From assembly GCA_015066205.1 (NCBI GenBank), contig SVOV01000020.1, positions 1 through 42,855 of the forward strand: a DNA stretch of 42,855 nucleotides. Reading direction: 5' to 3'. This document shows, piece by piece, positions 38,079 through 42,855 of this stretch. The position numbers and the translations under genes are program-made. The DNA is from Oscillospiraceae bacterium (GTDB taxonomy: Bacteria > Bacillota > Clostridia > Oscillospirales > Acutalibacteraceae). The notes below the pieces were generated by a model, which was not told the origin of the DNA, did not search any database, and saw only the letters and a list, made by a program, of their open reading frames with translations. Every line of letters starts with the position of its first letter. Position 1 is the first letter of the stretch.

Positions 38079-39791
38079 ATGAAAAAGTTATTGTGCTTGA
38101 TACTTTCAGTTGTTTTAGCTTTGTCCGTAATGTCACTTACGGCATCGGCTTTAGTTACAGAGGATAATATGGAGCTGGGCTTTGCCGTGGCATCCGACCT
38201 TCATTATAATGTGCCCGAGGAGGAGCTGTCCGAGACTAACGATCACGAGATATTCTGGTATGCCAACCGCCGTGCATCTCTCGATAATGAAAGCGGTCTT
38301 ATCATTGATGAATTTCTTCGTCAGTGTGCAGAGGATGAAAGTGTTCAGTATGTGCTTATCCCCGGAGACCTTGCTGATAACGGAAGAAGTATTTTTGAGG
38401 AGCATTATGCGGTTGCCGAAAAGCTTACCGCCTTTGAAAAGGAAACAGGCAAGCCTGTTTTTGTTATCCCCGGCAACCACGACTACGGTCAGGGCGAAAA
38501 TGATTTCAAGATAGACGATTTCAAGTCCTGTTACGGTGACTTCGGCTATAATGACGCTCTTTCCGTTATGGAGGAAAACGGCTCATATACTGCTGACCTC
38601 GGGGACAGCTACCGCCTTATTGCTCTTGACAGTAATGATCCCTCAAAGTCCACCGAGGACGGAATGAGCATAAAGAAGATCATGTGGGTGCTTGATGAGG
38701 CAAAGAAGGCGAAGGAAGAGGGCAGATACCCTGTTCTTATGATGCATCATAATCTTCTTGACCATCTTCCCATGCAGAGAATAATAAGCCGTAACTTTAT
38801 TGTCCGCTTCCATTATACCACCGCAACTCTTTTTGCGGATGCGGGTATAAAGCTTGTTTTCACGGGTCACGAGCATTGCTCCGATGCCACAAGCTATACA
38901 ACGCCTATGGGCAATAAGATATATGATTTCGCAAATACCGCTCTTACAATGTATCCCTTACAGTATAAGGTATTTTATATAAACGATGCGGAAATTACCT
39001 ACAGAACAAGAACCGTTGACACCATTGACACGAAGCCTCTTCGCAGTATCAAGGGCTATACGGAAGAACAGCTTTCTCTTATGGAAGAGGATATGAACGG
39101 TTTCGCAAAGGGCTACCTTAAGGCGGGTATTCAGTACAGGCTTGAGCTTTCTCTCTCAATGGAAAAGATGGGAATTGAAGAGGACTCCGTTTTCTATCCT
39201 CTTGTTTCAACAGCAGTGGGTGAGCTTGTAAAGCTTCTTCGTATGCCTCTTTACGGTGAAGGCTCCGTTCAGGAATTAGGTAAGGAATATAACATCGAAA
39301 TTCCCGATTCCGACTACGAAACAGGCTGGGATCTTGCAACCGAGCTTGTAGGCTGGCATTATGCGGGTGAAGAGCCCTTTGAGGTTCAGAGCACCGAGGT
39401 AAAGATACTTCTTCGCACAGTTGCACTTATTCTCAAGGATGACCTTTCAACGGTAAATGACGAGATATTCTTTGCCGCCGCAAACGCTCTTATTGAAAAA
39501 ATGGGCGGAAACGGCAATATGTCAAAGGAATTCACCAAGATAACATCGGAGATATTCGGCGGAGTTACCGCAGGTCAGTATTTTATTACTGCTCTCGTTT
39601 CTCCTCTTCTTTATCAGTTTGCCTTTGACGGCGACAGCGTTCCCGACAACAACGGCACTCTTCAGGGCTACGGCATTGAGATGAACGGCAGAAACATTCT
39701 CACTAATCTCTCAAACACAGCCAATACCCTTATGCTCTATATCGAAAACTTCTTTGTGATATTCATAAAGATATTCGGTATCGGAAGATAA
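38079..39791 (+). CDS. Secreted calcineurin-like metallophosphoesterase, 570 aa
   Basis: Signal peptide at residues 1-26 (MKKLLCLILSVVLALSVMSL, cut after ASA). The phosphoesterase domain has the five metal-ligand motifs in order: 'ASDLHYN' , 'IPGDLADNG', 'PGNHDYG', 'MMHHN' and 'TGHEHCSD'. A ~280-residue helical C-terminal region follows and ends in an amphipathic stretch 'NFFVIFIKIFGI', similar to the end of the converging hydrolase. It acts outside the cell on phosphate mono- or diesters. The start at 38079 fits GGCAGGAG upstream; the longer frame would spoil the signal peptide. A terminator follows at once. Confidence 0.92.
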   Translation: MKKLLCLILSVVLALSVMSLTASALVTEDNMELGFAVASDLHYNVPEEELSETNDHEIFWYANRRASLDNESGLIIDEFLRQCAEDESVQYVLIPGDLADNGRSIFEEHYAVAEKLTAFEKETGKPVFVIPGNHDYGQGENDFKIDDFKSCYGDFGYNDALSVMEENGSYTADLGDSYRLIALDSNDPSKSTEDGMSIKKIMWVLDEAKKAKEEGRYPVLMMHHNLLDHLPMQRIISRNFIVRFHYTTATLFADAGIKLVFTGHEHCSDATSYTTPMGNKIYDFANTALTMYPLQYKVFYINDAEITYRTRTVDTIDTKPLRSIKGYTEEQLSLMEEDMNGFAKGYLKAGIQYRLELSLSMEKMGIEEDSVFYPLVSTAVGELVKLLRMPLYGEGSVQELGKEYNIEIPDSDYETGWDLATELVGWHYAGEEPFEVQSTEVKILLRTVALILKDDLSTVNDEIFFAAANALIEKMGGNGNMSKEFTKITSEIFGGVTAGQYFITALVSPLLYQFAFDGDSVPDNNGTLQGYGIEMNGRNILTNLSNTANTLMLYIENFFVIFIKIFGIGR

Positions 39792-39808
39792 ATTAAAGGC
39801 ATTAAAAA

Positions 39809-39845
39809 AACCGCGGACACTTCGCGTTGTGTCCGCGGTTCTTTT
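39809..39845. terminator. Bidirectional terminator between converging secreted-protein genes
   Basis: AACCGCGGACAC pairs with GTGTCCGCGGTT (39809-39820 with 39829-39840), with A-run and T-run on either side. Confidence 0.9.
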
Positions 39846-39859
39846 GTCAGTTTTTTGTA

Positions 39860-40915
39860 TTAAAGTCCGAATAATCTCTGGAAGAGGTTTACTATTTTGA
39901 GGAAGAAATTTCTTATGGCGTCGAAGAAATTTGTCATAACGGAAACATTGGTATTGCCCGAGCCGTCGCCTGCATTTCCCGTGTAATCCGAACTGAGGGT
40001 GTTCATCCAGCTGATGATGCCCTCGGGGCTTACGAGAGATATTTCCTCTCCGATACCGTTTTCGTGGGTGACATCGGGATAGACCGCTCCGTTTAACATA
40101 TGGAAATCATAGGTTACCACCTTTGCCATATGGTGGTTGTCGCTGGCACCCGAGCCTCCCGGCTCTCTTACATCCGAAAAACTTGAAAGACGGCAGGATG
40201 CGGGGTTATCGTTATAATTTTTGACATTGTTCCATAAGGGAGTGGTTGTGGCAGCATAGCTTACAACGGGGTCTTTTTTACTTGATATCATCCAAATGGC
40301 AACTGAGGAACATTCCTTTACATCGGAGGCACTGACGGTACCTGTTGAGGCAATGGGGAAGGCACCTGCAAAGTATTCGGGGAAGGCTATTATCATATCC
40401 CATGTCATTTCACCGCCCGCTGAAGAGCCGCCGATGAATATCTTTGAGGTATCAATGTTTTTGCCGTGCTTTTCTATCATATCGTCAATTACGGCACGAA
40501 GAGATTCTATAAGGGATTTGCTCCAGTAGACCAATTTGTCCTCGGGAGCGCGGGGGAGGAGAATGAAGGCTCCGCCCTCCGAAAATCTCGACTGAAGCTC
40601 ACGGCTTGCCCAATAGGGGAAATCGCTGTCATCAAGCTGTGCGCCCTTGTAATCGGCGTGGCCTATTCCGTGAAGGAAGATGACGAGGGGATATTTTCCG
40701 CTGTCGTTTTTGCCTACGGGGGAATAATATGCATAGTCGAGAGCGTGTGAGCCCGCCTTGGGGGCGGTATCTATGGCAAATTCATTTCTCAAAGCCTTGA
40801 TTCCCGCCGAGGTGGGAAGAGCTTCCTTTCTGCCTGCGGCTGCCACACTTACGGCAAGTGACGAGATCAGCATTATCAGGGTAAGTGTGAGAGATATCAG
40901 TCTTTTCAGTTTCAT
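39860..40915 (-). CDS. Secreted alpha/beta hydrolase (PHB-depolymerase/esterase-like), 351 aa
   Basis: Signal peptide (residues 1-27, ending VSVAAAG). The hydrolase core has an oxyanion stretch 'PLVIFLHGIGHADYKG' and nucleophile elbow 'GGSSAGGEMTW' (GxSxGG). A late Asp ('SSKKDPVVSY') and His ('VTHENG') complete a plausible triad. This layout is that of secreted esterase/depolymerase enzymes related to PHB depolymerase and feruloyl or acetyl xylan esterases, acting on polysaccharide esters. The C-terminal ~25 residues ('FFLKIVNLFQRLFGL') form an amphipathic helix that may hold the protein at the cell surface. Ribosome site AAGGATG precedes the ATG. Confidence 0.85.
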   Translation of the reverse strand: MKLKRLISLTLTLIMLISSLAVSVAAAGRKEALPTSAGIKALRNEFAIDTAPKAGSHALDYAYYSPVGKNDSGKYPLVIFLHGIGHADYKGAQLDDSDFPYWASRELQSRFSEGGAFILLPRAPEDKLVYWSKSLIESLRAVIDDMIEKHGKNIDTSKIFIGGSSAGGEMTWDMIIAFPEYFAGAFPIASTGTVSASDVKECSSVAIWMISSKKDPVVSYAATTTPLWNNVKNYNDNPASCRLSSFSDVREPGGSGASDNHHMAKVVTYDFHMLNGAVYPDVTHENGIGEEISLVSPEGIISWMNTLSSDYTGNAGDGSGNTNVSVMTNFFDAIRNFFLKIVNLFQRLFGL

Positions 40916-41026
40916 AAAAGCACATCCTTATCTTTATTTATAGACAGAATAACATACTTTTGTTAAAAAATCAATAAACAGATAATTAAACTATGGCGGA
41001 ATATAAAAAAAAGAAGTTATATGAGC

Positions 41027-41398
41027 GGGGTTGCTAAGGACAGAAATAAATATTTATACAGTTGTGAGACACTTTTCATAAGGTGTCTCACAATTTTTTT
41101 GATGAAAAACAGATACTTTCGAGCGGAAAGTGTCATAGTGGGTTATATACTTCAAGGTAACTTTTCAGAAAAACAAATTCTTTTTTCGGTATGTATGAGT
41201 GATATTGCAAATTAAAATTTGCAGTGATATTTTTGATAAATCAAAAGTGATATTGAAGCCTTACGGCTTCAGTGTTATTTTATTCGCATAAAACTGTCCG
41301 AAGGACAATAAAACTGTGCAAAGCACAATAAAACTGCGAAGCAATATCACTCGCCGTATGGCGAATAAAACTGCCGAGTGTCCTTATGAACACTCGGC
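41027..41398 (+). repeat. Hairpin-comb repeat, AGTGATATT type, copy 2
   Basis: Full copy of the element at 9222-9541, in the same orientation 32 kb away. The comb part (41198-41398) is nearly identical to copy 1. The left part adds a hairpin (TGAGACAC/GTGTCTCA near 41066-41092) absent from copy 1. One right-hand spacer is the exact AATATCACT complement of the left AGTGATATT. It accounts for most of the gap 40916-41480, which has no gene. Confidence 0.85.
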
Positions 41399-41420
41399 AT
41401 ATGTAAGCTGTTTTGTTTTA

Positions 41421-41450
41421 TTGACTTGCCGAGCTGTTTTATGATATTAT
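41421..41450 (+). promoter_or_regulatory. Promoter of the phosphodiesterase gene
   Basis: TTGACT (41421-41426), an 18-bp spacer and TATTAT (41445-41450) precede the AAAGGAGAG ribosome site. It begins 23 bp after the repeat. Confidence 0.6.
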
Positions 41451-41480
41451 TTTTTTATCAAAGGAAAGGAGAGTTATTTT

Positions 41481-42428
41481 ATGGAAACTCTTTCAAAGAT
41501 CATCAGCTTATTTCTTCTTATTCCGGGGCTTTTGGGCCTTTACAAGAATGACAGCAAGGATACGGAAGAAAATTTCCGTGCCGTTGTTGATACAATAGGC
41601 TATGAAAACACTATTGAGACCGCAAAGGCTCAGACGGAAATTTACGATATTATAATTGACCACTATAACAGTGCTCTTCCCGAGGGAAAGACCGAGAAAA
41701 AGGCTATTGTCATAGGCTTTGACGGCTGCCGTGCGGATGCTCTTACCTTAAGCGACAACTGCACAAGCGGTGTGAAGAAAATGCTTGACGAGGGGGCTTC
41801 TCTCGAGCTTTATTACTGCGGCGGTGTGAATTATCCCGACGGAGAAAACACTCAGGCTACCTCCACCGCACCCGGCTGGTGCTCTCTTCTTACAGGTCAG
41901 TGGGCAGACAAGACCGGTGTTTACGGCAACGGTCAGCCCAAGAATCTTGAATACAAAACTCTTATGACAGAGCTTACGGAAAACGGCACTATCGATTCCG
42001 CCGCTTTTATCACAAAGTGGGGCGGTCATTTTACCGATGAAGACGGCACATATATCCACGAAAAGAAATACTGCGAGGACAAGGGGCTTGATGTTGATTT
42101 CATCAAGACCTCGGGCAATGTTGCAAGTGCATCAAAGACCATAAGCGATATCCGTCAGAAGGACTGCTCCGACTTTATCATTGCCATATATGAAGGCACG
42201 GACGGGGCGGGACATTCCTTCGGCTTCTCGCTCAATGACCCCTGCTATCAGGCGGGCTACCGTCTTCAGGACACACTCGCTCTTGCCACAATAAATGCCA
42301 TTGAGGGCAGAGATACCTTTGACACCGAGGACTGGCTCATTATAATCTCCAGTGACCACGGCGGATTTTCAACAGGCCACGGCGGCCCTACGATTCAGGA
42401 AAGAATGGTATTTACCGTTATAAAATAA
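41481..42428 (+). CDS. Alkaline-phosphatase-superfamily phosphodiesterase, 315 aa
   Basis: A short hydrophobic N-terminus (residues ~6-21) may be a signal anchor. The catalytic domain begins with 'IVIGFDGCRAD' (first metal Asp), has the nucleophile region 'ATSTAPGWCSLLTG', then 'EGTDGAGH' (Asp and His ligands) and 'SSDHGG' with 'GHGG'. This set is that of type I phosphodiesterase/nucleotide pyrophosphatase and related AlkP-fold enzymes. At 315 residues it is compact. With the metallophosphoesterase and esterase nearby it may serve nutrient release at the surface. The substrate is unknown. Confidence 0.88.
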   Translation: METLSKIISLFLLIPGLLGLYKNDSKDTEENFRAVVDTIGYENTIETAKAQTEIYDIIIDHYNSALPEGKTEKKAIVIGFDGCRADALTLSDNCTSGVKKMLDEGASLELYYCGGVNYPDGENTQATSTAPGWCSLLTGQWADKTGVYGNGQPKNLEYKTLMTELTENGTIDSAAFITKWGGHFTDEDGTYIHEKKYCEDKGLDVDFIKTSGNVASASKTISDIRQKDCSDFIIAIYEGTDGAGHSFGFSLNDPCYQAGYRLQDTLALATINAIEGRDTFDTEDWLIIISSDHGGFSTGHGGPTIQERMVFTVIK

Positions 42429-42448
42429 AAAAACGGGTTGCTCCCGTA

Positions 42449-42494
42449 ATTCCGGTACAGGGATATAAGAGAATCCTGTGCCGGAATGCTTTTT
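42449..42494 (+). terminator. Terminator of the phosphodiesterase gene
   Basis: ATTCCGGTACAGG pairs with CCTGTGCCGGAAT (42449-42461 with 42475-42487), followed by GCTTTTTT. Confidence 0.85.
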
Positions 42495-42588
42495 TCAGGG
42501 CAGTAACAGAATACGGAGAAATTTTTGTTTACTGACGGAAGAAATTGTGATAAAATTTTTTCAGTACTTACAAAAGGGAGGAATTCTG

Positions 42589-42855
42589 ATGAAAAAGACT
42601 GCAGCTGTTTTTACTGTTTTTTGCATTTTTATTTCAATTTTCTCTTTTACCGTTTCGGCAGAAGGTACTGTAAAGCCTGTTATTGTTGATACGGTGTATC
42701 CTACCGATGATATTGTTATTGCAGATATAATCGTGACGGAAGCTCCTTATTTTGCGGACAATACGGGTAAAACCGATGTTACTGCCGTGATACAAAGGGC
42801 TATAGACGATTGCAGTAAGGCGGGCGGGGGAACGGTATTTCTTCCCGTCGGCGAA
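42589..42855 (+). CDS. Secreted pectate-lyase-3/beta-helix protein, N-terminal part (cut by window end)
   Basis: AGGGAGG lies 8 bp before ATG 42589. Residues 1-24 are a signal peptide (ends FTVSA). The visible mature part contains 'DNTGKTDVTAVIQRAIDDC' and 'GGGTVFLPVGE', the start typical of the pectate lyase superfamily (Pectate_lyase_3, GH28/GH55-like right-handed beta-helix). The protein continues beyond 42855. It probably acts on plant or host polysaccharide. Confidence 0.85.
   Translation, partial: MKKTAAVFTVFCIFISIFSFTVSAEGTVKPVIVDTVYPTDDIVIADIIVTEAPYFADNTGKTDVTAVIQRAIDDCSKAGGGTVFLPVGE

Overview
The window looks like a chromosomal segment from an anaerobic, endospore-forming gut-type Clostridia (Oscillospiraceae/Ruminococcaceae-like). 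This rests on a full-length SpoIIE, strong AGGAGG-type ribosome sites, consensus sigma-A promoters, low-to-middling GC, Cys-type sulfatase, oxygen-sensitive B12/radical-SAM enzymes and a superoxide-reductase-like domain. The assignment is inference; no 16S or marker search was possible.

Layout. 1-1.8 kb: AT-rich accessory end with two unknown small genes, each followed by a related 3' module and its own terminator. 1.9-3.3 kb: YbjN-like protein plus membrane protein (-). 3.4-6.2 kb: unknown gene, XRE/TPR regulator, CPBP protease (+). 6.3-9.1 kb: M20 peptidase and GPH-type symporter (-). 9.2-11.7 kb: repeat element, XRE regulator fused to a superoxide-reductase-like domain, and a divergent sulfatase. 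11.7-15.6 kb: a scrambled surface-polysaccharide zone with a polysaccharide pyruvyl transferase, a GT10 fucosyltransferase with a frameshift, remnants of licD and a membrane protein, a MITE-like element, and three copies of the last ~45 codons of the sulfatase. 15.7-21.4 kb: a five-gene Dlt-like operon (adenylating enzyme, PLP decarboxylase, carrier protein, MBOAT acyltransferase, SGNH/DltD-like protein). 21.5-24.4 kb: PfkB kinase and GT-C-like membrane protein (-). 24.5-31.1 kb: three tandem paralogous B12-binding radical SAM enzymes followed by a GT2. 31.1-33.4 kb: spoIIE. 33.5-34.5 kb: tRNA-Gly and tRNA-Val interleaved with three hairpin-comb repeats, then a four-helix-bundle protein. 35-38 kb: XRE regulators, a zinc-ribbon membrane protein, a GtrB-like GT2. 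38-42.9 kb: secreted phosphoesterase, secreted alpha/beta hydrolase, alkaline-phosphatase-superfamily enzyme and the start of a pectate-lyase-like protein.

How the parts fit. From about 10 to 31 kb most genes concern surface glycans: making them (pyruvyl transferase, fucosyltransferase, GT2, GT-C), decorating them (Dlt-like operon) or removing groups (sulfatase). The best candidate for an undescribed system is the 15.8-21.4 kb operon. It has Dlt architecture plus a diaminopimelate/ornithine-type PLP decarboxylase placed between ligase and carrier, and the ligase has Ser where Bacillus DltA has the Cys that reads D-alanine. I infer that it puts a decarboxylation-derived amine-bearing acyl group, rather than D-alanine, on an extracytoplasmic polymer. 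The second candidate is the triple B12/radical SAM plus GT2 operon. The third is a family of hairpin-comb repeats whose 9-11 nt spacers invert at the centre of each array.
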